A DNA stretch of 42,443 nucleotides from a virus: positions 1 through 42,443 of IMG/VR virus record IMGVR_UViG_3300042450_000497; one strand, written 5' to 3'. How positions within the stretch are numbered: position 1 is the stretch's first letter; the number at the start of each line of letters is the position of its first letter. The notes under the pieces were generated by a model. The model had not been told where the DNA came from, ran no database searches, and saw only the letters and a program-made list of their open reading frames with translations. Shown here one piece after another: positions 6,800-15,853 of this stretch. A program made the position numbers and the translations under genes.

Positions 6800-6987
6800 C
6801 AAGAGAATACGCTCAGAGGAAATCCAATGAGGACTACGCATATGGACGCATCACAAAAGAGGAGTGGGATTTCCAGTTTGAAGAGTTAGGAAACGTGCGG
6901 ATTTGGAGTAAGGATGGTAAAATTCACCAACTAAAGGAGGAACATGAAAGACTCAGACCAGATAACGGAACTACAAAACAAAATTGA
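6796..6987 (+). CDS. Hypothetical 63-aa protein
   Basis: The product starts MTREYAQRKSNEDYAYGRIT and is charged and helical. The start is chosen at the ATGA overlap 6796-6799 in preference to the in-frame ATG at 6721 inside the previous gene. Its last 44 nt overlap the next gene in another frame. Confidence 0.55.
   Translation: MTREYAQRKSNEDYAYGRITKEEWDFQFEELGNVRIWSKDGKIHQLKEEHERLRPDNGTTKQN
6934..6940 (+). promoter_or_regulatory. Isolated Shine-Dalgarno sequence
   Basis: AAGGAGG ends 3 nt before the ATG at 6944. It is the only strong anti-SD match I find before any start in the window. It lies inside the coding frame of 6796-6987 (LKEEHER), so it could be coincidental. Confidence 0.5.
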
Positions 6988-7126
6988 TAAATTGGTTGAT
7001 ACATACATTGCCGAGTTTGATTTGCCATTGGCAAGCATGGTTGGAATCTTGCAGGTCAAGATCCACGAACTCATTGAGAATTCGATGAGTTACGAGGATG
7101 ACGAAGATGAGGAGGACGAGGAATGA
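6944..7126 (+). CDS. Hypothetical acidic-tailed helical protein
   Basis: The 60-aa protein has an amphipathic helix (ITELQNKIDKLVDTYIAEF) and an Asp/Glu tail (DDEDEEDEE). It begins within the 3' end of the preceding gene after AAGGAGG and ends in an ATGA overlap. Function unknown. Confidence 0.6.
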   Translation: MKDSDQITELQNKIDKLVDTYIAEFDLPLASMVGILQVKIHELIENSMSYEDDEDEEDEE

Positions 7127-7362
7127 AATACAATAGAATTGAGCAACTTGGGATCGTTATAACGGATAACCCGATTGAGCATATTGAGTTCGATGTGCTA
7201 GACAAAGCATTAAAAAACAGCGGAATAGACAGAGACAAGTTTAGCGAGTACTTTGGAATGCAAACTTGCCATGAAGGAGGATTGTACCCGTGGGATGTTG
7301 AGCCAGTCTTGGAGAGAATGATGAGCGGAAAACTAACAGGAACACAACTATACTGGGATTAA
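7123..7362 (+). CDS. Hypothetical protein
   Basis: The 79-aa protein (MKYNRIEQLGIVITDNPIEH...) is translationally coupled by ATGA to the acidic-tailed protein. It looks like a small alpha/beta protein, and no motif is recognised. Confidence 0.6.
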   Translation: MKYNRIEQLGIVITDNPIEHIEFDVLDKALKNSGIDRDKFSEYFGMQTCHEGGLYPWDVEPVLERMMSGKLTGTQLYWD

Positions 7363-7365
7363 TAT

Positions 7366-7620
7366 ATGAGCAAAGTAGATACATTTATGATGGAAGCATT
7401 GGACGAAATGTTCAAGCGGGTTGGATTTGAAGGATTCGATAGAGAATTCACACACCAAGAGAATTGGTATTCCAAAAAAAGTTGGAGCAATGAAGAGTTT
7501 GAGAAATATAAAGAGTGGTTTGTGAATAGATTTGCCAAAGTATTCAGAAGCAGCAAGAAAGCTGGAGAGAAGGAGTTTGCTTGGTTTAATCTAATGTACG
7601 GTTGGAAAGTGAATGAATAA
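7366..7620 (+). CDS. Hypothetical aromatic-rich protein
   Basis: The 84-aa basic protein is rich in Phe, Trp and Lys (HQENWYSKKSWSNEEFEKYK; EFAWFNLMYGWK). Its last codons overlap the terminase start by 8 nt, suggesting coupling to packaging genes. No family recognised. Confidence 0.6.
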   Translation: MSKVDTFMMEALDEMFKRVGFEGFDREFTHQENWYSKKSWSNEEFEKYKEWFVNRFAKVFRSSKKAGEKEFAWFNLMYGWKVNE

Positions 7621-9475
7621 ACCCGCGTCAGTTTTACAGGCAATTAACATTGCCACAAAGATACGAATTGAGGCAGAAAAGGATGATATCAATGGGATCA
7701 TCTATGCCGCTCAGTTTATACTGACAAATCTTACGGATTCTCAGAAAAAGTTGGTTACACTGGACGAAAAGGTGGCTAGGCAGACTGTGTTAAACTTCGT
7801 TCAACACTTGCTCAAGCATGATCAGTTTGAAGCAGCAGCAACGATTTTGTGGGGTGCAGGGGTTTATGACTGGAGGCCACAAAGTGCAGCGGATACATGG
7901 AGATGCCTGTTTGAGCATGATAAGTTGTTAGTTCAAGGCGCAGGAGCGATGGGCAAGACGTTCAACGCTGCCGCATGGTTCCTTTTAGACTGGATGCGAG
8001 ATCCAGAATACACTTGTATCAAAGTTGTTTCGTTGACCGAGGCACACGCGCAGAGAAACGTATTCGCTGCGATCAAAAACTTCTACCGAACCGCATTGGT
8101 GCGTCCAGAGTACGAGGGCAGTGAGGATCTCGTTAAGAGCATTCAAGCCAATGACGATGACAAGAACGGGATCCACTTGGTTGCCGTACCGAAAGGCGAT
8201 AGCGGAACTGGTACGCTCCGTGGGTTTCACCCAAGTCCAAGGCAAAAGCCAGATCCCAAGTGGGGACAGATGAGTAGGACACACGTTGTCCTAGACGAAG
8301 CTGAAGAGGTTCCCGCTGGGGTGTGGGAAGGTTTGCAAAACATCTTGTCCGCTGCGGACACAAAAGATTCCAAGGGACGCATTAAAATTTTCGGTGCATC
8401 GAACCCGAAAGACAGGAATAGTGAATTCGGAAAAAGGTGTGAACCAATACGAGGTTGGCAGAGTGTAGACTGCGAAGAGGATTTCGAATGGGAAAGTAGG
8501 GAGGGATGGCACGTTTTGAGGTTAGACGCTGCTAGGTGCGAGAATGTGCTGGAGAAGGAGATTGTGTTCCCCGGCTTCCAATCCTACGAGGGCTACATGG
8601 CATACGAGTCAAAGGGTAGGACTGCCGAGTACTACACGATGGCCCGTGGATTCTTCCCGCAGGAAGGCATCTCGATGGCAATCATAACCCCAGCAATGAT
8701 GGACAACGCAATGGGTAGCTTGCGGTTTATTGGGCCTGTAGTACCTCTAGCAGCGTTTGATTTGGCGTTGGAGGGACGAGATCAGGTTGTTTGTTCATTC
8801 GGGCGATACGGACTTTGTGATGGGTGGACTCCACGGGATGGACAATTCCGCGAATTCAAAAAGCCAAAGACGTGTTTGCAACTGGATTCGCAAATGCAGT
8901 TTCCGAAATTGGCAACACTAGAGCAGACCGCAGAGATTATCCGATTTGCAAAAGAAATGAGAATCGGCGCAAATTGGTTGTGTGTCGATAGAACTGGAAA
9001 CGGAGCGGGTATCCACGATGCGTTGAGATCCTTGTACGGGAGTGAAGTGATGGGAGTCAATTATTCGTGGGCTAGTTCCGAAACTCACATCCTTGGAGAT
9101 GACACGCAACGCGCAAACGAATTGTACTCTGGAGTTGTTACTGAGCTAATTTTCGGACTAGCAAAGTACCTAGAGTTTGAGTATTTAAAAATCTCACCGA
9201 GCTTCCGTACCGAGGAGTTGGTTCGACAAGCAACTTCGCGGCGGTACAAACAGCAGGGGCAGGGTCTTGTACGAGTTGAGAGCAAAGGGGACTTCGTTAA
9301 ACGGACTAGGCAAAACTCTCCTGATGCGCTTGATTCCCTGTCCCTGCTGGTCTATTTGATGAGGCAACGGGGTGGGGTGGTTGCTACGATGACCGATCCC
9401 AAACCAGAAAAGTTTGAATTTACTAAAAAACATACTGGAATAGAAAGTTACGAATATGTGGATTTCAGTAATTAA
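7613..9475 (+). CDS. terL: Terminase large subunit
   Basis: The 620-aa packaging motor has a Walker A-like GAGAMGKT at residues 109-116 and Walker B VVLDEAEE at 225-232. A coupling segment FGASNP lies at about 260-265. The C-terminal RNase H-like nuclease carries D383 (AAFDLALEGRD), D459 (WLCVDRTG) and an Asp pair D571/D574 (SPDALDSLS). It uses ATP to pump DNA through the portal and cuts the concatemer. The first ~100 residues are a helical extension before the ATPase. The P-loop deviates from the classical GxxxxGK[ST] only in using small residues. It starts inside the end of the previous gene. Confidence 0.93.
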   Translation: MNKPASVLQAINIATKIRIEAEKDDINGIIYAAQFILTNLTDSQKKLVTLDEKVARQTVLNFVQHLLKHDQFEAAATILWGAGVYDWRPQSAADTWRCLFEHDKLLVQGAGAMGKTFNAAAWFLLDWMRDPEYTCIKVVSLTEAHAQRNVFAAIKNFYRTALVRPEYEGSEDLVKSIQANDDDKNGIHLVAVPKGDSGTGTLRGFHPSPRQKPDPKWGQMSRTHVVLDEAEEVPAGVWEGLQNILSAADTKDSKGRIKIFGASNPKDRNSEFGKRCEPIRGWQSVDCEEDFEWESREGWHVLRLDAARCENVLEKEIVFPGFQSYEGYMAYESKGRTAEYYTMARGFFPQEGISMAIITPAMMDNAMGSLRFIGPVVPLAAFDLALEGRDQVVCSFGRYGLCDGWTPRDGQFREFKKPKTCLQLDSQMQFPKLATLEQTAEIIRFAKEMRIGANWLCVDRTGNGAGIHDALRSLYGSEVMGVNYSWASSETHILGDDTQRANELYSGVVTELIFGLAKYLEFEYLKISPSFRTEELVRQATSRRYKQQGQGLVRVESKGDFVKRTRQNSPDALDSLSLLVYLMRQRGGVVATMTDPKPEKFEFTKKHTGIESYEYVDFSN

Positions 9476-9487
9476 TTTGATAAATAA

Positions 9488-9512
9488 GTAAGAATTTGCT
9501 TGCAAACCTTAC
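9488..9512 (+). terminator. Imperfect hairpin after terminase
   Basis: GTAAG 9488-9492 pairs with CTTAC 9508-9512, and an inner TTTG 9495-9498 pairs with CAAA 9503-9506. There is no T-run, so it is either a weak terminator or an RNA processing stem in a 63-nt gap. Confidence 0.3.
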
Positions 9513-9538
9513 AAAACTGACGTAAAACTCAAAAATTC

Positions 9539-10120
9539 ATGGCAAAACCGATAATTGGAATGATCCCGCCGGGGGGTTGGCATTACTACGATGGTGATGC
9601 AAAACTAGCCGGGCATAGCTATGACAATCTTCTTGAGGTTGTCACGAATTTTCGTGCCGAAAACCATTTGCCAGTTGGTGACGTGGAGGGCGATGTCAAT
9701 TCGTACATCTGTAGTAAGAACCCCAACTTCTGTCACGGAGTTGATATGGTAGTTGTAACATCTGTTAATACACCCAGTCAAAAGACAGAGTTGCTAAACG
9801 ACATCACCATTTGGGCTAAAAATGTTATAAATTCTTCAAAAGAAGTAGCACTTGTATCCAGTGAGTTAGCAGAGCAACGCGCAAAGATTTGCCTTAACTG
9901 CAAGCAGAACGTCCAATGGAAAAGCGGTTGCGGTGCTTGCGTGAAGGCAACGGATAGGTTAAGTGCAAGCATTAGACAGGCTAAAGAGACAAAGACCTCC
10001 AAGTCACTAGGTGGTTGTTTATTGCTTCGTCACGACAACAAGTCCGCAGTCTTTATGTCCCGCGACAGCATTTCCCCGTCAGAAAATTTGCCAGTAGATT
10101 GCTGGCTAAATCTAAAATAA
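9539..10120 (+). CDS. Cys-rich protein between terminase and portal
   Basis: The 193-aa protein has an N-terminal region with PPGGWHYYDGDAKLAGHSYD and a conserved-looking ENHLPVGDVEGDVNSYICS segment ending in PNFCHG. The C-terminal half has CLNCKQN, GCGAC, GGCLL and VDCW, which together could bind zinc or an iron-sulfur cluster. The CLNC...CGAC...C...C pattern resembles the small Cys-rich family at 6554. Its fixed place before the portal suggests a packaging or head-assembly accessory. I cannot name the family. Confidence 0.75.
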   Translation: MAKPIIGMIPPGGWHYYDGDAKLAGHSYDNLLEVVTNFRAENHLPVGDVEGDVNSYICSKNPNFCHGVDMVVVTSVNTPSQKTELLNDITIWAKNVINSSKEVALVSSELAEQRAKICLNCKQNVQWKSGCGACVKATDRLSASIRQAKETKTSKSLGGCLLLRHDNKSAVFMSRDSISPSENLPVDCWLNLK

Positions 10121-10121
10121 T

Positions 10122-12533
10122 ATGGCAGATACAACCAAACCAATTCCAGCAGAAGTCACCAACGTCTACGCATCGAAAGCCGCGCGGATTATGAAACCCT
10201 CGGACAAACAACGTATTTCCGAACTGGAGATTGTAGACGATAACGCCACTGGTGACGTTGTAAATCCTGACACATTGCAGGTTAAGCGGACGTTTAAAGA
10301 CTGCCAGCAAGCGCATTCTGCATATCGCAGACTCAAGCAACAGAATACGGAGAGAAACCGCAAAAACCAACTTATTCAGAAGAAGCTAAATAATGAACCT
10401 CCGTATAGTGCGAAAAAACTGGAAAGCATGGGTCAGAATTGGCGCAGTAATCGCCCAACTGGGTTTTTGTCTACGATGGTTAGCCGATTACAACCACCAT
10501 TTAAACAGGTAATTGAGCAGTCACCTACGTTAACATATTCCAAGTTTCCGCTAGAGGGAGTTAGTGAGGAACACAAGACTAAAGTGTTCCGCGAAGAAAT
10601 CACGAAATGCATCCGAGGTTGGAAAGGTCATGATGATCTAGTGGCTCAGGTCACGCATGAGAATACGACATTTGGTTTTTGTGCTGTCTGTTGGGATGAC
10701 GTGAGAGATTGGAAACCAGAGTTCCTGCGCCAAGATTATACGTTCTTCAGCATCGAAACCCCACAGGAAGCGGATTCAACGCCGATTTGGGCTAGGAAGC
10801 GTCGATATCAGATTGCTGAATTACTTCCAGTGTTGGAACAACCAAGACTTTCCGCACTTGCAGGTTGGCAAATCAACAATCTAATCAAAGCAATCAACAA
10901 CGCAACCCCAGCGGGACGCACATTAGATTCTGATGATGACGCTCGACGCTATGAGGACTGGATGCGAGAAGGATCCTATGGTGCAAGCTACGAAAACGAT
11001 GCAAAATACGTTGAGCTAGGTGAGTTGCTCATCAAAGAACCAACTGGTAAAATTTCGCGTTATCTTTTTGACGATAAGTCAGGAGATGAAATCTGCACAC
11101 AATTGGATAGATACAACAGAATGTCGGATACAATCGCCCTATTCTCTATCGAGATTGGATCTGGTGCTTTGATGTCTTCCCGTGGTGCAGGACGTGATCT
11201 ATACAACACGCACATTGCTATCGACAAAGCGAGAAATCTCATTGTCGATAACTCATATTTGCGCGGGATGCTATTACTCAAGAAAGGCCCAACCGCGAAA
11301 ACAGGCATTCCTCCGCTTCAAGTAATGCATCCCGTAGCATATGTGGCAGAAGGATATGACGTAGTTCAGTCCGCAATCCCCGCTGACGTTGAAGATTTCA
11401 TTAAACTCGATCAATTCATGAGTGGATTGGCTGAGATTCAGATGGGAACCTTCCTTCCATCCTCTGTGATGAATGTCACGGGTGGAGATAAGACTGCAAG
11501 TGAGGTTAACCGAATTGCTGCCGTTGAAAACCAGATCCGCGAAGGCATTTTAATGCGTTGGGTGAAGCAATATTCCAAGGCAGTTGAGCGTATGCAACGT
11601 GGAATTTGCCACCCTGAGCATATTAAAGCAGCATCTGAGCTAAAAACGCAGATTGATTTTGCTCGTTTGCAGAATCCTAACGCAATGTGGGCTAAAAAAG
11701 AGGTTGTAGAAGCGTTTGAACAGGCACAATCCGAGATCCCATCGTTCTTAGTGCCATTTGAGATCCCTAGACACCTCGATGAAGAAGCAGTTTCATGCGT
11801 TTTGTCCATGTTGGAGCGTAATTTGCCTCCTAGCGACATTTTATTGATGGCATTTTCGCCAGCAGAGGAACTTCTGCCACAAACCGAAGGTCAAGACGCT
11901 GCAATCCTTGATCTTCTGATCCAACGCTACACTGGCAACCCTCAAATTAACCAAGACGAGTTGATGAAGTTGGATTGGTCACGCAAAGTGGGTGAATCCA
12001 TTGCTAACCAAGTCATCCTTCCGAAAGATCAGGTTGAGGCAGTGGCAATCGAAGCGACACGCGCACAGATTATCGAACTTCAGAGCATAATTTCTGGTGA
12101 GGACATTCCAGTTTCTCCACGGGACAACGATATTGTTCATATCCAAACAATCATGGAGAAGCTATTCCCGCTGATTGCATCTGCTCCAGCAGGGTCTATG
12201 CCTCCAGAGATGATTAAACCCCTACAATCGGCAGTACAGCACTTTATTGGTCACGTCCAGAACGCTGAAGCGAAGGGTGCAGACAAGAGGCAGATTGCCG
12301 AGTACAAGAAGGCAGTTTCTGAAGCAATTACTCATCTTACAGCAGGACAAGCACCAATTTCAGAGGGTGATTTATTTCCAGCAGCAGCAGGTGGTGGAGG
12401 TGGTGGAGGTGGACGCAGACCATCTACGGCACAGGCTACCGCAATGGGAGAGGCAGTTGGAACATCAAACCCTTCACAAACTAACGCAGTGAATCAAATC
12501 GCTGCACCACCAAAACCAGTAACCGCAGGATAA
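10122..12533 (+). CDS. Portal protein (podovirus-like, putative)
   Basis: The 803-aa protein lies directly downstream of the terminase region. The size, the basic N-terminal region (RRLKQQNTERNRKNQLIQKK), the NWRSNRPTGFLSTMVSRLQP segment and a long helical C-terminal half with a Gln/Ala-rich part fit the large portals of short-tailed phages. The last 60 residues are low-complexity, including eight consecutive Gly (near 12391-12414) and a Pro/Ala tail. The portal forms the dodecameric ring through which TerL moves DNA. The identification rests on position, length and overall pattern, not on a diagnostic motif. Confidence 0.75.
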   Translation: MADTTKPIPAEVTNVYASKAARIMKPSDKQRISELEIVDDNATGDVVNPDTLQVKRTFKDCQQAHSAYRRLKQQNTERNRKNQLIQKKLNNEPPYSAKKLESMGQNWRSNRPTGFLSTMVSRLQPPFKQVIEQSPTLTYSKFPLEGVSEEHKTKVFREEITKCIRGWKGHDDLVAQVTHENTTFGFCAVCWDDVRDWKPEFLRQDYTFFSIETPQEADSTPIWARKRRYQIAELLPVLEQPRLSALAGWQINNLIKAINNATPAGRTLDSDDDARRYEDWMREGSYGASYENDAKYVELGELLIKEPTGKISRYLFDDKSGDEICTQLDRYNRMSDTIALFSIEIGSGALMSSRGAGRDLYNTHIAIDKARNLIVDNSYLRGMLLLKKGPTAKTGIPPLQVMHPVAYVAEGYDVVQSAIPADVEDFIKLDQFMSGLAEIQMGTFLPSSVMNVTGGDKTASEVNRIAAVENQIREGILMRWVKQYSKAVERMQRGICHPEHIKAASELKTQIDFARLQNPNAMWAKKEVVEAFEQAQSEIPSFLVPFEIPRHLDEEAVSCVLSMLERNLPPSDILLMAFSPAEELLPQTEGQDAAILDLLIQRYTGNPQINQDELMKLDWSRKVGESIANQVILPKDQVEAVAIEATRAQIIELQSIISGEDIPVSPRDNDIVHIQTIMEKLFPLIASAPAGSMPPEMIKPLQSAVQHFIGHVQNAEAKGADKRQIAEYKKAVSEAITHLTAGQAPISEGDLFPAAAGGGGGGGGRRPSTAQATAMGEAVGTSNPSQTNAVNQIAAPPKPVTAG

Positions 12534-12540
12534 TAATATT

Positions 12541-12981
12541 ATGCCAGACCGAGCCAAAATAATCAGCAAACTTGCAGACAATAAATCAGCATTTCCAAAA
12601 GGAGGTGCTTTGGGTGCTATTAGCGAAAAAGAAGCTAAATCATTGGGTAAAGCATTGGGAGAAATTTCAGAACCATCTGGATATGGAATCAAACGAGCGG
12701 GAAAATCAATGAGTTCTGGTTCTATTTCTCCTAAATTATTAAAATCTGAACCTCTTCCAACTGCAAAAGATAAGGAAGAAGAAGTTGAAGACTTGCTTAC
12801 CGAGTCCGAAAAAGAAATGGAAAAGAAAGCAGAAAATGACGCAAAAAAAGAAGCTAATTATGCTCGTATTGAAAACCAAAAAATGAGCGACCAAGGCATT
12901 GTAAATTTGGATCAACTTGTTGATGCTGGTAAAAAAGTCTACCGCAAGGTTAAATCCAAAGTTAAGTCGATGCTGGAATAA
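12541..12981 (+). CDS. Hypothetical Lys/Glu-rich head-region protein
   Basis: The 146-aa protein is rich in Lys, Glu and Ser, with a Gly-rich N-terminus (FPKGGALGAISEKEAK), a charged helix (EKEMEKKAENDAKKE) and a basic end (KVYRKVKSKVKSM). It sits between portal and scaffold genes, so a minor head or DNA-associated protein is plausible. No domain recognised. Confidence 0.65.
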   Translation: MPDRAKIISKLADNKSAFPKGGALGAISEKEAKSLGKALGEISEPSGYGIKRAGKSMSSGSISPKLLKSEPLPTAKDKEEEVEDLLTESEKEMEKKAENDAKKEANYARIENQKMSDQGIVNLDQLVDAGKKVYRKVKSKVKSMLE

Positions 12982-13000
12982 AATATATTAATAAATAAAT

Positions 13001-13240
13001 ATGAAATGGGAAGAATCTGACGCATCACGTCTGCGGGACTACGATAAGAAAACAGGGAGTCAATTGCGTTTATATTTACGCAGTCGAATTCCCTTCATAA
13101 CGGAATGTTCCGTCGAAGGAGTTGCAATGCAAGCAATGTTGAAGCAGGGGTTTGAGATGGCATTGCGAGAAATTGATGATTGCGTAAATTCCTCGCAGGA
13201 TAGCACTGATCCCAGTGCAGGGAACTTCACGTCTATGTGA
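13001..13240 (+). CDS. Hypothetical small head-region protein
   Basis: The 79-aa protein (MKWEESDASRLRDYDKKTGS...) has a helix-rich centre (AMQAMLKQGFEMALREIDDC). Its position in the head block is the only clue to function. Confidence 0.6.
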   Translation: MKWEESDASRLRDYDKKTGSQLRLYLRSRIPFITECSVEGVAMQAMLKQGFEMALREIDDCVNSSQDSTDPSAGNFTSM

Positions 13241-13274
13241 CGGAAAAAGCACCTAGTATTTACGTCAAAACTAT

Positions 13275-13526
13275 ATGGCAGAAATCAAACCAAGGTTCAG
13301 CAAAACAATCACTAACAAGGCAACTGGTCGAACGAGGACAGTTGAATACGGGCAAGCGGGAAAAGACAAGGATGGAAAGGATCGTATTCGACCCGGCACA
13401 TCGAAAGGTGACGCATATTGCGCCAGAAGCGCAAACATTAAAGGTAACTGGAAAGATGATCCGAATTCACCAAATAATTTAAGCAGGAAAAAATGGAAGT
13501 GCCGTGGAGAGAAGTCAATGAAGTAA
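13275..13526 (+). CDS. Small basic Cys protein, DUF6321-like
   Basis: The 83-aa basic protein has GDAYCARS and, about 25 residues later, a basic WKCRG ending (SRKKWKC). The CAR...W.C pairing resembles small phage proteins of the DUF6321 type found near portals. The start ATGGCAGAA is preferred over the GTG-initiated frame at 13237, which overlaps it and lacks coding character. Role unknown; possibly DNA- or head-associated. Confidence 0.65.
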   Translation: MAEIKPRFSKTITNKATGRTRTVEYGQAGKDKDGKDRIRPGTSKGDAYCARSANIKGNWKDDPNSPNNLSRKKWKCRGEKSMK

Positions 13527-13549
13527 ATTAACAACAAATTAATAAATCT

Positions 13550-14803
13550 ATGGAAAACGAAAACGAAAAAGCAGAATCCAGTGTAACTGGCTATGGTAAC
13601 CCATCATTGGACGCAGATCCAATCGATGAATCAACGGAAAATCAAATTGATGCATTGCTTGACGCTGCACTAAGCGGAGTTGAGCCAGTGTACGCAGAGG
13701 AACCTGTCGAAACGGAAGAAATTGAACCAATCGAGGAACCAGAGCAAGAGGTTGCTGAATCCACGGAACCTACAGAGACTACAGAAGCACCTGTAACTCC
13801 AGAAGTCGAACTGGATCCAGAGATTGCTTCAATTGAGCAACCCCGCAATCTGTCGGAGGTTAATCGTTCTAACTGGCGTAAACTTCAAGAAACGGCAAGC
13901 ACTTACAAAAAGCAAGCCGAGGAAGCAGAGCAACTGCGTCAACGGGTCAGTGAAATGGAATCACGTCAGCAGGAATTTAAAGCACCTGATGATTACGATG
14001 AGTTGAAGAAATTCCGTGCAATCTTCGACATTAAGAACGACCCAGAGTTTCAATCGAAATACAACCAACCAATTGCGTCTGCAAAAGAGAACATCTACGC
14101 AATCCTTCGCAAAAACGGAGCAAGTGAGGACGTTATTGAATCCATTGAAAAAGCAGGTGGCCCAGATGCCGTGGATCAGAACTGGTGGAAAAATAACGCC
14201 ATCGATAAATTGCCGCTCACCGATTCGGAGCGTCTCAAGCGCAACTTGGTTGACGTTGTGGATCTCAAGGAAAAGCAAGAGCAGGAAGTTGCTAATGCCG
14301 CTCAAAATGCCGATCAAATTTTGGCAGATCGAGAGCAGGAAAAGGGAAAATGGTATCAACAAGAGGTTCAGCAGATTGATAACCACATGGATGGTCTGAC
14401 CAAGGATCTTCCGTGGGCTAGGTTCGCAGAAGCACCGAAAGATGCCACGCCAGAGAAGCTAGAACAAGTCCAGAGACACAACGCGCAGGTGCAATCCCTT
14501 GCTGAGAAGTTTAACTCGGCACTGTGGCCCACCAACGCTCAAGAACGGGCTAATGTGGCAGCGGCAGCAGTATTCTCGCACGTCTTAACTGAGCAACTAC
14601 GAGTTGAGCAAGAAGGTAAAACAAAATACATGGCAGAACTAAAAGCCTTGCGTGAAGAGAATAATAAATTAAAGGGTGCAGGAAAAATGCCTCGTCAAAC
14701 TATTACTGGTCAGCATAGCATCAAATCCACCCTCAACGACCGATTGAAGATGAATTCAATGGATGCCATTGATCTTGGTCTTGATGAAGCACTAGGTGGT
14801 TAA
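13550..14803 (+). CDS. Acidic scaffold-like head assembly protein
   Basis: The 417-aa protein has a very acidic, Pro/Thr-rich first ~100 residues (EEPVETEEIEPIEEPEQEV). Coiled coil follows from about residue 108 (WRKLQETASTYKKQAEEAEQ) and further helical segments run to a C-terminal LKALREENNKLK heptad. Acidic N-terminus, long helices and a place between portal and capsid genes are the usual profile of scaffolding proteins, which organise capsid subunits and then leave the head. No protease is obvious nearby. Confidence 0.65.
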   Translation: MENENEKAESSVTGYGNPSLDADPIDESTENQIDALLDAALSGVEPVYAEEPVETEEIEPIEEPEQEVAESTEPTETTEAPVTPEVELDPEIASIEQPRNLSEVNRSNWRKLQETASTYKKQAEEAEQLRQRVSEMESRQQEFKAPDDYDELKKFRAIFDIKNDPEFQSKYNQPIASAKENIYAILRKNGASEDVIESIEKAGGPDAVDQNWWKNNAIDKLPLTDSERLKRNLVDVVDLKEKQEQEVANAAQNADQILADREQEKGKWYQQEVQQIDNHMDGLTKDLPWARFAEAPKDATPEKLEQVQRHNAQVQSLAEKFNSALWPTNAQERANVAAAAVFSHVLTEQLRVEQEGKTKYMAELKALREENNKLKGAGKMPRQTITGQHSIKSTLNDRLKMNSMDAIDLGLDEALGG

Positions 14804-14863
14804 AGTATACTAAAGTTAGTACATTTATACATAAATTAATATAGTTAAAGCCACATTATATCT

Positions 14864-15853
14864 ATGGAACCAAAAGTATCGCCAGATGAGCGAATCACCA
14901 TGAATGCATTGGATTCTTTTGATCCATTTGCAAGACAAGGACAAGTTCAGCATCCACAACCACAACCAGAAATAAATAAACAACAAAGAGATTTTTCACA
15001 TCTCGACGAACCTATGATCAAATTAGACCGAAAACCTAAACGCAGACGTAAAACAGTTCCAAAAGTGCTGGAAAAGATGGAATTGCCAACTCCAGAAGAA
15101 ATTAAACAACCAATTATCGAAGATGTTGCCGAAAAAGTACCATTTAACGATACTCTACAGTCAAATATTGTAGAATCCCGAACGAATGAAGGTTTGCCTT
15201 CGTATCGTGCAGAGTTCGCAGGAAGGGACATTTTCGTTGGTTTTTCGGCTAATAAAGCCACTAACCCGATCACTGCACTCGCTTTAATCAACATTGCACT
15301 TGATTTTGGACGTGATAAGATTCGATTTGACGTTTCGAGCGACGAAAACAACTTTTACAAGTCACGAAATGACCTTGCAGAGAAATTCCTAGCTACGGAC
15401 GCGAAATGGTTGCTTTTGCTTGACAATAACATCATCCCATCCATTGGAAGACCCCAGTGGGCAAAAGCAACAATTGGTGCTGCTCGAAATATCCATGATT
15501 CGCACCTCCAAAAGCACATTGTTCATCGTCTAATTGGCGCAGGGAAGTCTCTTGTTGGTGCAGCGTACTTTGCTAACTTGGATGACGCTTCAATCGACTG
15601 TTCAAAAACTGATCTTGGCAAAAAAGCACGGGTCTGCACCGATTCTGTAGAGGCAGTTGACTGGGTTGGTAGTGGATGTTTGCTAATCCATCGTCGGGTG
15701 TTTCAAGACATCAAGAAAAAGTACCCTGATATCAAACATGGCCCTTTTTACCCTGACGATATTTCATTCTGCAAAAAAGCAATGGACGCAGGACATCAAC
15801 CACACATCGATCTTGGTGTTCCAGTTTTTAATGTTGGAATTAAAGCGTACTAA
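14864..15853 (+). CDS. Glycosyltransferase-like protein, GT-A type
   Basis: The 329-aa protein begins with an unstructured Pro/Gln/Lys region (about residues 1-110). A GT-A-like domain follows: GRDIFVGFSANKATNP, then AKWLLLLDNNIIPS where DNN takes the place of the DxD metal site. After that come VDWVGSGCLLIHRRVF and GPFYPDDISFCKKAMDAGHQ, the acceptor or base region. This matches phage GT2-like enzymes with a disordered N-terminal extension, which could tether it to the scaffold or capsid. It is followed by a second glycosyltransferase at a TAATG junction. DNN instead of DxD leaves activity uncertain. Confidence 0.7.
   Translation: MEPKVSPDERITMNALDSFDPFARQGQVQHPQPQPEINKQQRDFSHLDEPMIKLDRKPKRRRKTVPKVLEKMELPTPEEIKQPIIEDVAEKVPFNDTLQSNIVESRTNEGLPSYRAEFAGRDIFVGFSANKATNPITALALINIALDFGRDKIRFDVSSDENNFYKSRNDLAEKFLATDAKWLLLLDNNIIPSIGRPQWAKATIGAARNIHDSHLQKHIVHRLIGAGKSLVGAAYFANLDDASIDCSKTDLGKKARVCTDSVEAVDWVGSGCLLIHRRVFQDIKKKYPDIKHGPFYPDDISFCKKAMDAGHQPHIDLGVPVFNVGIKAY

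Noticed and set aside
13237-13482. GTG-start ORF (81 aa) overlapping the 13275 gene
   Set aside because: It overlaps an ATG-start gene with phage-family Cys/Trp signatures, has a basic random-looking sequence and would be the only GTG start.
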